Assembly (NCBI GenBank): GCA_020442665.1
Contig: JAGRJP010000072.1
Coordinates: 1-42,976 of the forward strand
Direction of reading: 5' to 3'
Source: Lysobacterales bacterium
GTDB lineage: Bacteria > Pseudomonadota > Gammaproteobacteria > Xanthomonadales > Marinicellaceae
DNA length: 42,976 nucleotides
Shown: one piece after another, positions 9,048-18,431 of the stretch
Layout of the letters: each line of letters starts with the position of its first letter
How positions within the stretch are numbered: the stretch's first letter is position 1
Position numbers and translations under genes: made by a program
The notes under the pieces: generated by a model
The model's input: the letters and a program-made list of their open reading frames with translations, nothing else
Databases searched by the model: none
Told to the model about the DNA's origin: nothing

Positions 9048-10130
9048 TTATCTAATTTTTAATGTCGCTAAACCAACTAAAACCATAATTAATGCCAAAA
9101 TCCAAAATCTCACCACCACTTTTGCCTCAGGCCAGCCTTTCAGCTCAAAATGGTGGTGAATAGGTGCCATTTTAAAAATTCTTTTCTTACGAAGTTTGTA
9201 AGAGCCAACTTGTAGTATCACGGAAACGGTTTCCATTACAAACACGCCACACATAATAAAAAACACCAGTTCCTGACGTGTAATAATTGCCACAATTCCA
9301 AGCGCTGCTCCTAATGACAAAGCCCCGACATCACCCATAAACATCTCTGCCGGATAGGTATTAAACCAAAGAAACCCCAATCCCGAGCCCACAATTGCTG
9401 CGCAAAATATAGACACTTCGCCACTATTTTTAATGAATGGAATATACAAATACTCAGAAAAAACTGCATGTCCGGATAGATAAGCAATCACTCCTAATGC
9501 GGCTGCAACCAAAACCACTGGCATGATTGCTAAACCATCCAATCCATCCGTTAAATTCACTGCGTTGGAAGAGCCAACCATGACAAAATAACCCAAAGGA
9601 ATCACTAACCATCCCAAAGACCAGTCCAAATCTTTCACAAAAGGAATCACCATTTGGGTTTTTAAACTCACATCACCGAAGTAAAACAAATACAGAACCG
9701 CACTGATTCCAAATAGCGATTGTAAAAAGTATTTCCATGTGGCTGACAAACCGGCAGAATTTTTCAAAACCAGTTTGCGATAATCATCCAGCCAGCCAAT
9801 CAATCCAAATCCAAACAACACATACATGCAAACCCAAACATAATTAATTGACAAATTGGCCCAAAGCAAACAAGAAAGCAATACAGCAAAAATAATCAAT
9901 CCACCACCCATTGTTGGTGTACCTTGTTTGGAATAATGCGATTCCGGGCCTAGTTTTCTGACTTGCTGCCCGATTTGTTTCATTTGTAGCTTTCTGATAA
10001 ATGCAGGTCCTAAAAACAAACTCAGAATCAATGCTGTTAATGCCGCTCCTATCGCTCTGAATGTTTGATAAGAAAACAAGTTCAACCAACTCAAATCACC
10101 ACGAAAATATTCTGCCAGCCAATGAATCAT
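9048..10130 (-). CDS. mraY: Phospho-N-acetylmuramoyl-pentapeptide transferase MraY
   Basis: MraY transfers phospho-MurNAc-pentapeptide to undecaprenyl phosphate, making lipid I. At 360 residues with about ten transmembrane helices it matches the family length. The catalytic aspartate motifs GWLDDYRK and [10 protein letters not shown], the [13 protein letters not shown] motif and the signature [23 protein letters not shown] are intact. It overlaps murF by 4 nt and abuts ftsW directly. Confidence 0.98.
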   Translation of the reverse strand: MIHWLAEYFRGDLSWLNLFSYQTFRAIGAALTALILSLFLGPAFIRKLQMKQIGQQVRKLGPESHYSKQGTPTMGGGLIIFAVLLSCLLWANLSINYVWVCMYVLFGFGLIGWLDDYRKLVLKNSAGLSATWKYFLQSLFGISAVLYLFYFGDVSLKTQMVIPFVKDLDWSLGWLVIPLGYFVMVGSSNAVNLTDGLDGLAIMPVVLVAAALGVIAYLSGHAVFSEYLYIPFIKNSGEVSIFCAAIVGSGLGFLWFNTYPAEMFMGDVGALSLGAALGIVAIITRQELVFFIMCGVFVMETVSVILQVGSYKLRKKRIFKMAPIHHHFELKGWPEAKVVVRFWILALIMVLVGLATLKIR

Positions 10131-11467
10131 GCGACATCCTCCATACTTTTTAAATTGTCAATAACGGTTTCCAACCGCATACTTCTGGAGCCTTTAACCA
10201 ACACAGTTCCCACACTTTGCCAATGGCTCATCAGAAACTTCTCCAATTCTGCCTTGCTTGCAAAGTGAAGTGGTTGCTCGGAAAATTCATCTGATGCAAA
10301 TTTTGAGTCATTCCCAACTGTCAGCAATTGAGTTACATGATGCTGTTTTGCATAACTTCCGACTTGACGATGCATTTCTTTTGATTCATCCCCTAATTCT
10401 GCCATGTCACCAAAGACCAAAGTTGTATTTCCATCATATTGGCTGAGAACATCAATAGCTGCTTTCACTGATTGTAAATTGGCGTTATAGCAATCATTAA
10501 TCACTTTGTTCCCTTTGATTTCACCAACAAGCTCCAAACGTCCTTTTGCCGGAATGAAATTTTCTAAGCCTTGCTTTATTTCATCCAAACTGATTCCAAA
10601 TGACAAAGCGACTGCGGTTGCAGCAGCTGCATTTATTTCATTGTGTTGTCCTTGAACAGGTAATTGAATATCAATGATATTGAAATTTGAAGTCAGCAAA
10701 TCAAACCCGCTTTCAGCATGTCGAATCTTTATATCTGAATTTTCATTCAATCCAAAGCTTATCACCTTTCCACTTGTGGATTGACACCACTTTTCAAAAT
10801 TATCATTATCTTTAGGCAATACCGCAAAACCGTTGCTTTTAAGGGTTGAAATAATTTTACCTTTCTCTGTGACAATGTTTTCCAGACTGCCAAAGCGACC
10901 AATATGAGCCGCTGATGTATTTGTCAAAACAGCAGTGTGTATATCAACGAGTGAAACCAGCCATTCAATATCACCTAATTTCGCCGCGCCCATTTCTATC
11001 ACTGCAAATTCAACAGTAGGTGATAATTTGCATAATGTGAGTGGTACACCAATTTCATTATTAAAGTTGCCTTCAGTTGCCAAACATTGGTGTTTCACAG
11101 ATAAAATCGAATGAACCATGTTTTTAACAGTGGTTTTTCCATTAGATCCTGTAATTGCAACGATTTTTGTTTTACATTGCTTTGCCCAGTATTTGGCAAT
11201 TGTTGAAAGGCACTCTAAGGTGTTTTCACAAACAAGCTGAGATGCTACATTATCCTGAGCATGACTGACCAATACAGCAACCGCACCTTTTTTTAATGCT
11301 TGTGGACAATAGTCCTCACCTCTGAAATTTGGACCTGAAAGAGCGATAAACAACTTCCCCTTACAGTCTTCTCTGGAGTCTGTACTAATTCCGCGAAATT
11401 GTGTGGCCTTGCCGATTAAAGTAGAACCGGTTAATGTTGCAACTTGGTGAAGGTTCATGTTAATCAT
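10127..11467 (-). CDS. murF: UDP-MurNAc-tripeptide--D-Ala-D-Ala ligase MurF
   Basis: MurF attaches the D-Ala-D-Ala dipeptide made by DdlB to the UDP-MurNAc-tripeptide. The ATG at 11467 (ATGA overlap with the murE stop, AGGAG ribosome site 8 nt upstream) gives 446 residues. A GTG two codons earlier is also open but is less well placed. The P-loop [16 protein letters not shown], the central [15 protein letters not shown] region and the C-terminal [16 protein letters not shown] motif are all visible. Length is close to the 452 of E. coli. Confidence 0.95.
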   Translation of the reverse strand: MINMNLHQVATLTGSTLIGKATQFRGISTDSREDCKGKLFIALSGPNFRGEDYCPQALKKGAVAVLVSHAQDNVASQLVCENTLECLSTIAKYWAKQCKTKIVAITGSNGKTTVKNMVHSILSVKHQCLATEGNFNNEIGVPLTLCKLSPTVEFAVIEMGAAKLGDIEWLVSLVDIHTAVLTNTSAAHIGRFGSLENIVTEKGKIISTLKSNGFAVLPKDNDNFEKWCQSTSGKVISFGLNENSDIKIRHAESGFDLLTSNFNIIDIQLPVQGQHNEINAAAATAVALSFGISLDEIKQGLENFIPAKGRLELVGEIKGNKVINDCYNANLQSVKAAIDVLSQYDGNTTLVFGDMAELGDESKEMHRQVGSYAKQHHVTQLLTVGNDSKFASDEFSEQPLHFASKAELEKFLMSHWQSVGTVLVKGSRSMRLETVIDNLKSMEDVA

Positions 11468-12975
11468 GCACACTTCTCCTGATGCTCAAGCAAAATTTGT
11501 TTCGCCACACTTCTGTCGTCAAAGACAAATCTCTGTCCATTAACAATTTGATAAGCCTCATGACCTTTCCCGGCAATCAATATTAAATCATCTGCATCTG
11601 CATTTGTAATCACATGAGCAATTGCATCCCTTCTTGAATGAATGACTTTAGGTTGAGTTTCCATACCCATCAAAATATCTTGTACGATTTGCTCAGGATC
11701 TTCGAAACGAGGATTATCATCAGTGATAATCACATTATCAGCATATTGTTCGGCGATATGCCCCATTTGCGGACGTTTGCCTTTATCACGATTACCACCA
11801 CATCCAAAAACACACCATATTTTACGGGCATTATGTTGTTTTAATGCTTTGAGCACTTGTTCGAGTGCATCGGGAGTATGAGCATAATCAACAATTATTA
11901 ATGGATTACTTTGGGTTTCAGTATTACTGATAATGCAATTCATCCTTCCCGGTACTGGTTGAAGTTGTGGAATGGCATTACAAATTTCTTCAAAAGCAAA
12001 TCCTTGACCCAACAAAACTGTTGCAACAAGCAAGATATTCTCTACATTGAACAATCCTAATAGTGACGTATGAATTTCTCTTTTTTTACCATTAAAGCCA
12101 ATAGTGAAGTCCATGCCTTTTGCGGTGAGATTGACTTTTGAAGCTACAACATCTACTTCTTCATTATTCAGCCCAAAACTGAAAACTTTAGAACTAGCGC
12201 TATCGTTTTTAAAATCAATTAACCAACGACTGCCATAATAGTCATCGGCATTAACAGCTTTACAATGCGAATTGTAATTTGTGAAAAGTTGCTTTTTAAC
12301 ACTAGCATATTCTTCAATTGTTTTATGAAAATCCAAATGATCGCGACTCAGATTGGTAAATGCTACGCAATCAAAATCAAGCGTGTTCACCCGACCCTGA
12401 TGAATTCCGTGTGACGAAACTTCTAAACCGACGTGAGTGATGCCCTCTGATACAAATCCTGCTAATATTTTATGCAAATCCAATGCCGATGGAGTTGTGT
12501 TAGGCTGGTCATGCATTTGTTGCAAGTTTCCATAGCCTAAAGTTCCAATATAGCCACCTTTGATTCCAAACTGACTCCACATTTGTAACAGCATCCAAGC
12601 CGAGGAGGTTTTACCATTGGTTCCGGTAATTCCAACAATTTTCAATTTTTCAGCCGGATTTCCATAAAACTTGGATGACAATTCTCCTAGTCTTTGCGAC
12701 AAATTCTCTATTTCGTAAACATCTATTCCCAAGGGTTGACGTCGCGATTTAGGCTTCACTTTTTCATTGTCTTTTTTCTCTGAAAAAATCACACAAGCCC
12801 CAGCACGTTGCGCCTGATAGGCAAAATCAATTCCATGGTGGCTATCACCTGAAAGCGCAATGAACGCGTAACCTTGCTCCACTTTTCTGCTGTCCAGTGA
12901 CAAATCCACTACATCAGAATCATCACCAATGAGGTCAATTTCCATCCAGCTCAAAATTTCACTCAACTTAACCAT
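11464..12975 (-). CDS. murE: UDP-MurNAc-L-Ala-D-Glu--meso-DAP ligase MurE
   Basis: MurE adds the third residue of the stem peptide. The P-loop GITGTNGKTSSAW lies near residue 120, and the C-terminal ITDDNPRFED contains the DNPR motif that marks enzymes selecting meso-diaminopimelate. A DAP-type wall, as in other Gram-negatives, is therefore expected. The start at 12975 (MVKLSEILSWM, 503 residues) was chosen because GAGG lies 6 nt upstream and it overlaps ftsI by only 8 nt. Upstream extension to 13011 would add a basic peptide read inside ftsI. MurE needs a D-Glu-containing precursor, so the absence of murD nearby matters for this step. Confidence 0.95.
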   Translation of the reverse strand: MVKLSEILSWMEIDLIGDDSDVVDLSLDSRKVEQGYAFIALSGDSHHGIDFAYQAQRAGACVIFSEKKDNEKVKPKSRRQPLGIDVYEIENLSQRLGELSSKFYGNPAEKLKIVGITGTNGKTSSAWMLLQMWSQFGIKGGYIGTLGYGNLQQMHDQPNTTPSALDLHKILAGFVSEGITHVGLEVSSHGIHQGRVNTLDFDCVAFTNLSRDHLDFHKTIEEYASVKKQLFTNYNSHCKAVNADDYYGSRWLIDFKNDSASSKVFSFGLNNEEVDVVASKVNLTAKGMDFTIGFNGKKREIHTSLLGLFNVENILLVATVLLGQGFAFEEICNAIPQLQPVPGRMNCIISNTETQSNPLIIVDYAHTPDALEQVLKALKQHNARKIWCVFGCGGNRDKGKRPQMGHIAEQYADNVIITDDNPRFEDPEQIVQDILMGMETQPKVIHSRRDAIAHVITNADADDLILIAGKGHEAYQIVNGQRFVFDDRSVAKQILLEHQEKCA

Positions 12976-14701
12976 TGACGACCTCTTTTGCTTTGAAGTT
13001 CTGAGTTTCATTTTCCAAATCAGGTGAAATGTTCAGAATTCTCAAACTATCTTGCATGATGGTTTTGAAAACAGGAGCTGCCACCGCACTACCACCGTAT
13101 TCATCACCTTTCGGATCAACAATGCTGATAGCAACAATCAATCTTGGCTCTTTTGCCGGCGCATAACCAACAAAACTGGCAATATACTTGTTTGAATACC
13201 CACCTTTCTCTGCCATGATTGCTGTTCCGGTTTTACCGGCGACCGAATAGCCTTCAATTCGTGCTTTCTTTCCAGTATTTTGTTCAGTTACAACGTTCTC
13301 CAGCATCAAACTCACACGTCTGGCAATATCCGGATCGATAATTGCTTTATCCTGTTTGATATTCCCTTTCAGATAAGTTGGTGAACGCCAGCGACCTTTA
13401 TTCGCAATTGCTGCATAAGCGGTAGCTAATTGTAATGTTGTCACTTGCAAACCATAGCCAAAAGAAATATTTGCATGACGGGAATTACTCCATTGGTTAT
13501 AGTGCTCAATATTTCCGATAGACTCCCCGACAATTCCGCTGTTGGTACTTGAGCCAAAACCAAAAAGTTTAAAGGTATTCCATAAATGTTCTTTTTCTAA
13601 ACTCAAAGCAATTTTGGCGGTGCCGATATTACTGGATTTACCCAAAACAGTTTCCATATCTATCTCACCATAATTTCTGGCATCGCTAAATTCGTAACCA
13701 TCAACCTCAAATGGAGTGGTATCAATCAGGCTATCTTCATCAAACTTCCCACTCAAAAGTGCCGCAACCATTGTGAAAGGTTTAATCACCGAACCCGGCT
13801 CGTACATATCGTGCAAAGCACGATTTCTCATCCCTGCAATGGATTCACCGGATATATTATTGGGGTTGTATGAAGGCTGGCTTGCCATTGCTAGTATTTC
13901 ACCAGTCATTGCATCCATTACAATCGCCGCCCCTTTTTCAGCTTTTCTGGAATGAACGGCGGTTTTCAAAGCCTTATACGCTACATATTGCAATCTTCTG
14001 TCTATGCTTAAGTACAAATCTTCACCGGCTTGTGCCTCTGTGATTTCTTTCACGTCACGAATCACATTACCTTTTCTGTCTTGCATAACCTGTTTACGAC
14101 CGGATGTTCCAGACAATTGTTTGTCATAAGTGTTTTCAATACCTTCTTTGCCCACATCATTGGCGTCAGTAAAACCAATCAGCTGAGGCATGATTTCATA
14201 AGTCGGATAATATCTTTTAAATTCTTGCCTGAACTCAACACCATTGATATTTAAGGCTTTGACTGAATCTGCCATATAAGGCGGAATACGGCGTTTGATA
14301 TAGATAAATTTTTTGTCTTGTTTATTAACCACCAATTCATTCAACTTTTCTTCATCCAAAGACAAAACTTCTGCTAACTGACCCAATCTGGAAATTTGGT
14401 TAATCAACTTTGAAGGATCAACACCGACTGAAACCATTGGTGTACTGATAGCCAATGGCTCTCCATTTCTGTCGTAAATATTTCCTCGTGGAACCGGCAA
14501 ACTCACTTCTCTGATTTGCCTCATATCTCCCTGCTCAGTATAAAACTCCGTTCCCATGACCTGAATTGAGAAAGCTCTGACTGCGACAACACCAAAACAC
14601 AATAACAAAAACATAGTGACAACAGACATGCGCATTTTAATATTTGGCATATCTCCTGAAATCTCTTTCGTTTTTGTATTGTTGTGTTTAACCTTTTTCA
14701 T
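12968..14701 (-). CDS. ftsI: Septal peptidoglycan transpeptidase FtsI (PBP3)
   Basis: FtsI is the monofunctional class B penicillin-binding protein that crosslinks septal peptidoglycan with FtsW. The 577 residues have a short cytoplasmic tail, one transmembrane anchor (about 24-44), the dimerisation/pedestal region beginning PRGNIYDRNGEPLA, and the transpeptidase domain with the three active-site motifs: SVIK (nucleophile S304), SSN (356-358) and KTG (490-492). It overlaps ftsL by 4 nt (ATGA) and murE by 8 nt. Length matches E. coli PBP3 (588). Confidence 0.97.
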   Translation of the reverse strand: MKKVKHNNTKTKEISGDMPNIKMRMSVVTMFLLLCFGVVAVRAFSIQVMGTEFYTEQGDMRQIREVSLPVPRGNIYDRNGEPLAISTPMVSVGVDPSKLINQISRLGQLAEVLSLDEEKLNELVVNKQDKKFIYIKRRIPPYMADSVKALNINGVEFRQEFKRYYPTYEIMPQLIGFTDANDVGKEGIENTYDKQLSGTSGRKQVMQDRKGNVIRDVKEITEAQAGEDLYLSIDRRLQYVAYKALKTAVHSRKAEKGAAIVMDAMTGEILAMASQPSYNPNNISGESIAGMRNRALHDMYEPGSVIKPFTMVAALLSGKFDEDSLIDTTPFEVDGYEFSDARNYGEIDMETVLGKSSNIGTAKIALSLEKEHLWNTFKLFGFGSSTNSGIVGESIGNIEHYNQWSNSRHANISFGYGLQVTTLQLATAYAAIANKGRWRSPTYLKGNIKQDKAIIDPDIARRVSLMLENVVTEQNTGKKARIEGYSVAGKTGTAIMAEKGGYSNKYIASFVGYAPAKEPRLIVAISIVDPKGDEYGGSAVAAPVFKTIMQDSLRILNISPDLENETQNFKAKEVVNG

Positions 14702-14973
14702 TTTCGCTTGATACTAATAATCTGACTTTGTTCAGGCATCTGCATACCTAAATATTGCTTCGCCTTTTTTTCTATATTTGTGTTATCAACCATTGTTGAA
14801 TATTCCAATTGCAAACGTCCCCAATCCGCATTCAACTCATGTTCTTCATTAATCAACTTTTGTAATTCAACAAACTGATTGCGACTTTTGTGTTGTAAAT
14901 AAATATAATCAACAACAATACTTAGCAAAGCTAACAACAACAGCAAGGTGAATAACAAGCTACCACCTTTCAT
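14698..14973 (-). CDS. ftsL: Cell division protein FtsL
   Basis: This is a small bitopic divisome protein of 91 residues. It has one N-terminal transmembrane helix (about residues 5-25) followed by a periplasmic helix with heptad character (VELQKLINEEHELNADWGRLQLEYSTM), as in the FtsL/FtsB leucine-zipper pair. Sequence conservation in FtsL is low, so the call rests on size, topology, the coiled coil and the position between rsmH and ftsI. Both flanking junctions are ATGA overlaps. Confidence 0.93.
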   Translation of the reverse strand: MKGGSLLFTLLLLLALLSIVVDYIYLQHKSRNQFVELQKLINEEHELNADWGRLQLEYSTMVDNTNIEKKAKQYLGMQMPEQSQIISIKRK

Positions 14974-15887
14974 ACTTTTTCAATCACTCGCATAATCGAA
15001 CTTCGAGCCCGAGGATTGTTTTTCACTTCATTTTCTGAAGGTTTCACCGGCTTTCCAATTGTTTTGATATCCGACTTCCAATCAGGCGCGATTGGCAGTC
15101 TTTTGTCAAAAGCCACCGGTTTCATCTTCTCCTTGATAAAATTTTTCACAATTCTGTCTTCCAGCGAATGAAAGCTGATAACCACCAGCCTTCCGCCACT
15201 GCATAATTTCTCAACTGCTTCAGGCAAAACATTTTTAATTTGCTCGAGCTCACGATTAATATGTATCCGAATAGCCTGAAAGACCCGAGTTGCAGGATGT
15301 TTGTTTTGTTGCTTTTTATTAACCTGAACAACAATCGAAACTAACTCGGCAGTGTTTTCAATCGGCTTTTCATTCTCTCTGTACAAAACAATTTCTTTAG
15401 CAATCGCTGTTGCGTTTTTTTCTTCACCGTATCTCCAAAACACTTTGGACATTTCTTTCCAGTCCGCATGATTAAGCCAATCAGCCGCCGATTCACCTTG
15501 CGAGTTATCCATCCGCATATCCAAAGGACCATCCTGCATAAAACTAAAACCACGAGTCGCAACATCAATTTGTGGCGAAGAAATTCCCAGGTCAAACAAA
15601 ATTCCATCAACCCCCGTTTCAAAGTTTTTGTCTATCAATGCTCCCAGCATTTCAAACGCCCCATACTCAACCACTACCCTTTCATCTTCCTGAGATAATT
15701 GCTTCGCAACCAATATTGCCTCAGGGTCACGATCAACAACCAGTAATTTTCCATTTTCAAGTTTTTGTAAAATTCTGCGACTATGCCCACCACGACCGAA
15801 AGTCGCATCGACATAATTTCCACCTGCTTTAATATTCAGCGCATCAACCGCTTCATCCAATAAAACGGTAACGTGTTCACTCTTCAT
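14970..15887 (-). CDS. rsmH: 16S rRNA (cytosine1402-N4)-methyltransferase RsmH
   Basis: RsmH (formerly MraW) is the SAM-dependent enzyme that N4-methylates C1402 of 16S rRNA in the decoding centre. The 305-residue protein begins with EHVTVLLDEAVDAL and the SAM-binding motif YVDATFGRGGHSRRIL. FDLGISSPQID and the C-terminal VVISFHSLEDRIVKNF and NPRARSSIMRV blocks are typical of the family. Its ATG directly follows the mraZ stop. It is the second gene of the dcw operon, the normal position. Confidence 0.97.
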   Translation of the reverse strand: MKSEHVTVLLDEAVDALNIKAGGNYVDATFGRGGHSRRILQKLENGKLLVVDRDPEAILVAKQLSQEDERVVVEYGAFEMLGALIDKNFETGVDGILFDLGISSPQIDVATRGFSFMQDGPLDMRMDNSQGESAADWLNHADWKEMSKVFWRYGEEKNATAIAKEIVLYRENEKPIENTAELVSIVVQVNKKQQNKHPATRVFQAIRIHINRELEQIKNVLPEAVEKLCSGGRLVVISFHSLEDRIVKNFIKEKMKPVAFDKRLPIAPDWKSDIKTIGKPVKPSENEVKNNPRARSSIMRVIEKV

Positions 15888-16340
15888 TTAAAGCACTATT
15901 TTCTTCATTTCGTCAGTAACTTCATCACCTGACTTATTAATAACCGCTCTGCGAACTTTCATCAAAGCATCATCATTCCAGATTTCAAACTTCTTACCCA
16001 TGCCCAACATGACGACTTTTTTGTCCATTGATGCTTCTTGTCTCATATTTACAGGCAATTGAAGCCTGAATCCTTTGTCCGGCTCAATATGGAAAGCACT
16101 ACCGACCAATTTTAATTGCAAATTACGGTGCTCATCATTGAAACTGCTGAGTGCCATAATTTGATCTTTAAGCTTGTCCCACTCTTCCTCCGGATATAGC
16201 AAAAGTGAAGAAATTTCAAAAGGATTGTAGGTCAGAACCAACTTATTATTGCAAGCGCCTGCAATCAATTCACGGTACCTCACCGGAATTGCTAACCGCC
16301 CCTTGGCATCTAAATTGACTGCTGTTTCACCAAAAAACAC
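15888..16340 (-). CDS. mraZ: Transcriptional regulator MraZ
   Basis: MraZ is a ring-forming AbrB-like DNA-binding protein that represses the dcw promoter by binding tandem TGGGN repeats. The 150 residues contain the two MraZ half-domains, starting FFGETAVNLDAKGRLAIPVRYRE and ending with a second basic segment (GKKFEIWNDDALM). The start codon is GTG at 16338-16340. No ATG is available nearby, and this start gives the canonical N-terminus. Three 10-bp-spaced MraZ-box units lie only 8-32 nt upstream, so autoregulation is expected. Confidence 0.95.
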   Translation of the reverse strand: MFFGETAVNLDAKGRLAIPVRYRELIAGACNNKLVLTYNPFEISSLLLYPEEEWDKLKDQIMALSSFNDEHRNLQLKLVGSAFHIEPDKGFRLQLPVNMRQEASMDKKVVMLGMGKKFEIWNDDALMKVRRAVINKSGDEVTDEMKKIVL

Positions 16341-16347
16341 TATCTAA

Positions 16348-16382
16348 TCCCACAAAATATCACTTTTTCCCACATAATTGCA
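16348..16382 (-). promoter_or_regulatory. MraZ box (phased TGGGA repeats)
   Basis: On the minus strand TGGGA occurs at 16368-16372 and at 16348-16352, with a degenerate TGATA at 16358-16362 and a weaker TGCAA at 16378-16382. All are exactly 10 bp apart with 5-nt spacers. Known MraZ operators are direct TGGGN repeats with 5-nt spacing, so the match is close. The proximal unit coincides with the only plausible ribosome site of mraZ (GTGGGATTAG), so repressor binding would also cover the start region. Confidence 0.8.
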
Positions 16383-16410
16383 CTTTATCTCTATTTCAAA
16401 TCCAAGTCAA
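16382..16410 (-). promoter_or_regulatory. Predicted main dcw promoter upstream of mraZ
   Basis: On the minus strand TTGACT (16405-16410, 5 of 6) and TAAAGT (16382-16387, 4 of 6) are separated by 17 bp. The start site is predicted near 16375, within the MraZ box. This gives a very short leader of about 35 nt and a simple repression geometry. Confidence 0.75.
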
Positions 16411-16584
16411 CAACTACTTATTAAAAAAATGTAATGAAATCAAAGACTTAATTAATGTTAAACTTTAATAAAAACTCGTAACTTATTGAATAAAAATAAA
16501 ATTATTAGATTTCGTTGTATTTTTACTACCAAATTAACTCCAATCACAGTTGTTTTGGATGGAAAAAACCATGTATTCAGTTAA

Positions 16585-17769
16585 AATGTCGAGGCTGAAA
16601 TTCAGGAAAATAACACTATCGAAACAACTTCAAAAAAACTAACAATTGCCCTCGTTGCCGGAGAGGATTCCGGTGACTTATTAGGTGCTGATTTAATTGA
16701 CTCTTTGAAGTCTAAAAGACCTGATATTGAGTTCATCGGGGTTGGTGGCGAGAAAATGAAACGATCCGGAATGGAGCTCATCTGTACGAATAAGGAGTTT
16801 GCCATCATGGGCATTGCTGAAGTTGTCAAAAAACTTCCCAAATTATTAAAACTCAGAAAACAAATCATCAAAGATATCATTCAAGCCAAGCCGGATATTT
16901 TCATTGGAATTGACGCTCCGGATTTGAATTTTCCGATTGAAAAAAAACTTAAAAAGTCTAACATCAAAATCATTCATTATGTTAGTCCTTCCATATGGGC
17001 GTGGAGACCGAAGCGCGTTGAAAAAATCAATCGAATCACCGATCTGGTCATGACATTGTTTCCTTTTGAGCCGGATTATTATCTGAAATCGGGAGGAAAC
17101 GCTGTTTTTGTTGGTCATCCTCTGGCAAAGAATATCAGTATAGAAATTGATAAACCCAAGTCTAAAAAAACACTCGGATTAAACCCCAACCAGCCGGCAC
17201 TTGCAATTTTACCGGGTTCTCGGAGCAACGAACTCAAAACTCATACAGACATTTTCGTAAAAACCGCTTTAAAAATGCAAAAACAAAATCCGGAATTACA
17301 AATCATTTCTGCAAATACCAATCCGGAAAAAATTGATTTCATTAAAAAAATTGCCAATCAATACAAATTAAACATTCAAGTCCTCAATGATGCTACTGCT
17401 GTCTTAAAAGCCGCTGATTTTGCACTATTGGCATCAGGCACAGTCGCTTTAGAAGCCATGTTATGTAAAACACCGATGGTTGTTGGATATAAAATCTCAC
17501 CAATCACCTACAGCATCGTTAAAACTTTTAAAATGATGTTACTGCCTTATTATTCGCTGCCGAATGTTTTATACGGAGACTTTCTTGTGGATGAAGTTTT
17601 GCAAAAGCAAATGTCGGTAGAGAATTTATTTAATGCTTTATCAAAATTACAAAAAACCAATAAGCACGAAGAACTTATCGAAAATTTCACAATACTGCAT
17701 CAGTCATTATTAACTGATAAAGATGCCGCATCCAGAGTGCTAGAGTTTACCGAACAATGTCTGTTATAG
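16585..17769 (+). CDS. lpxB: Lipid-A-disaccharide synthase LpxB (start codon unclear)
   Basis: LpxB is the peripheral-membrane GT-B enzyme that condenses UDP-2,3-diacylglucosamine with lipid X to form the lipid A disaccharide. Family blocks run through the whole frame: LTIALVAGEDSGDLLGADLI, GVGGEKMKRSGM, DIFIGIDAPDLNFP, HYVSPSIWAWRPKRV, LPGSRSNEL and ALLASGTVALEAML. The frame opens after a stop at 16582-16584 and has no ATG, GTG or TTG before the conserved GEDSGD motif. The first such codon (TTG, 16705) would remove that motif. The best candidate is ATT at 16600 with GAGG 5 nt upstream (389 residues; E. coli has 382). A lost or miscalled base near ATG 16586 or in the 7-A run at 16632-16638 is the main alternative. 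The coordinates cover the full open frame. lpxB is divergent from mraZ, not in an lpxD-fabZ-lpxA operon. Confidence 0.93.
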   Translation, partial: NVEAEIQENNTIETTSKKLTIALVAGEDSGDLLGADLIDSLKSKRPDIEFIGVGGEKMKRSGMELICTNKEFAIMGIAEVVKKLPKLLKLRKQIIKDIIQAKPDIFIGIDAPDLNFPIEKKLKKSNIKIIHYVSPSIWAWRPKRVEKINRITDLVMTLFPFEPDYYLKSGGNAVFVGHPLAKNISIEIDKPKSKKTLGLNPNQPALAILPGSRSNELKTHTDIFVKTALKMQKQNPELQIISANTNPEKIDFIKKIANQYKLNIQVLNDATAVLKAADFALLASGTVALEAMLCKTPMVVGYKISPITYSIVKTFKMMLLPYYSLPNVLYGDFLVDEVLQKQMSVENLFNALSKLQKTNKHEELIENFTILHQSLLTDKDAASRVLEFTEQCLL

Positions 17770-18326
17770 TTGGAGTGGATGAAGCCGGCAGAGGACCTCT
17801 GGCAGGACCGGTAACTGTTGCAGCGGTGATTCTTAAAAAGCCCATACAAGGATTGAATGATTCCAAAAAACTATCGGAAAAAAAGCGTCTGGAATTAGAA
17901 CCAATTATCATTGAGGGCGCATTGGAATACTCTATAATCCATATTGATATCGAAACCATAGAAGACATCAACATTCTGCAAGCCAGCCTTTTGGGAATGC
18001 AAAAAGCGGTGCAACAACTTCAATCTCCTTTTGATAAAATACTGATTGACGGCAATAAATGTCCCAAGTTTTCAAAACCGTCAGAAGCAATTATTGGTGG
18101 TGATGGAATCATTGCTGAAATTTCAGCGGCATCAATTCTGGCAAAAAATGCTCGTGACCGGCTGATGCTAGAAATTCACAATGAATTTCCTCAATATGGT
18201 TTTAATAAACACAAAGGCTACGGAACCAAACTCCATTTAGAAATGCTTCAAAAGCACGGACCCTGCCCTTATCACCGAAAAAGTTTTGCTCCGGTTCGGA
18301 AATTATTACAAACAGAATTGTTTTAG
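17757..18326 (+). CDS. rnhB: Ribonuclease HII
   Basis: RnhB cleaves the RNA strand of RNA-DNA hybrids and starts removal of single misincorporated ribonucleotides. The 189-residue product begins with VIVGVDEAGRGPLAGPVTVAA, which carries the first two catalytic acidic residues. It also has KILIDGNKCP, SAASILAKNARDRLM and the HKGYGTKLHLEMLQKHGPCPYHRKSFAPV block. The ATG overlaps the lpxB coding region by 13 nt. The lpxB-rnhB pairing is common in proteobacteria and supports both calls. Confidence 0.97.
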   Translation: MSVIVGVDEAGRGPLAGPVTVAAVILKKPIQGLNDSKKLSEKKRLELEPIIIEGALEYSIIHIDIETIEDINILQASLLGMQKAVQQLQSPFDKILIDGNKCPKFSKPSEAIIGGDGIIAEISAASILAKNARDRLMLEIHNEFPQYGFNKHKGYGTKLHLEMLQKHGPCPYHRKSFAPVRKLLQTELF

Positions 18327-18431
18327 TGGATTTTTCTGACTTCAGTTCAATAAAAAAGTTTAAATTATATGAGGTGATTCTCTCTCAAATCTTGTATGTA
18401 TTAATAACAGGTACAATTTTGGGAGTTTATC

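Noticed and set aside
16571-16642. 23-codon ORF starting at ATG 16571 ahead of lpxB
   Set aside because: Its basic peptide does not resemble an LpxB N-terminus, and it overlaps the likely lpxB start out of frame. It is kept only as part of the frameshift hypothesis.
16705-17769. TTG at 16705 as the lpxB start
   Set aside because: It would delete the conserved VAGEDSGDLLG motif, which is encoded in frame just upstream.
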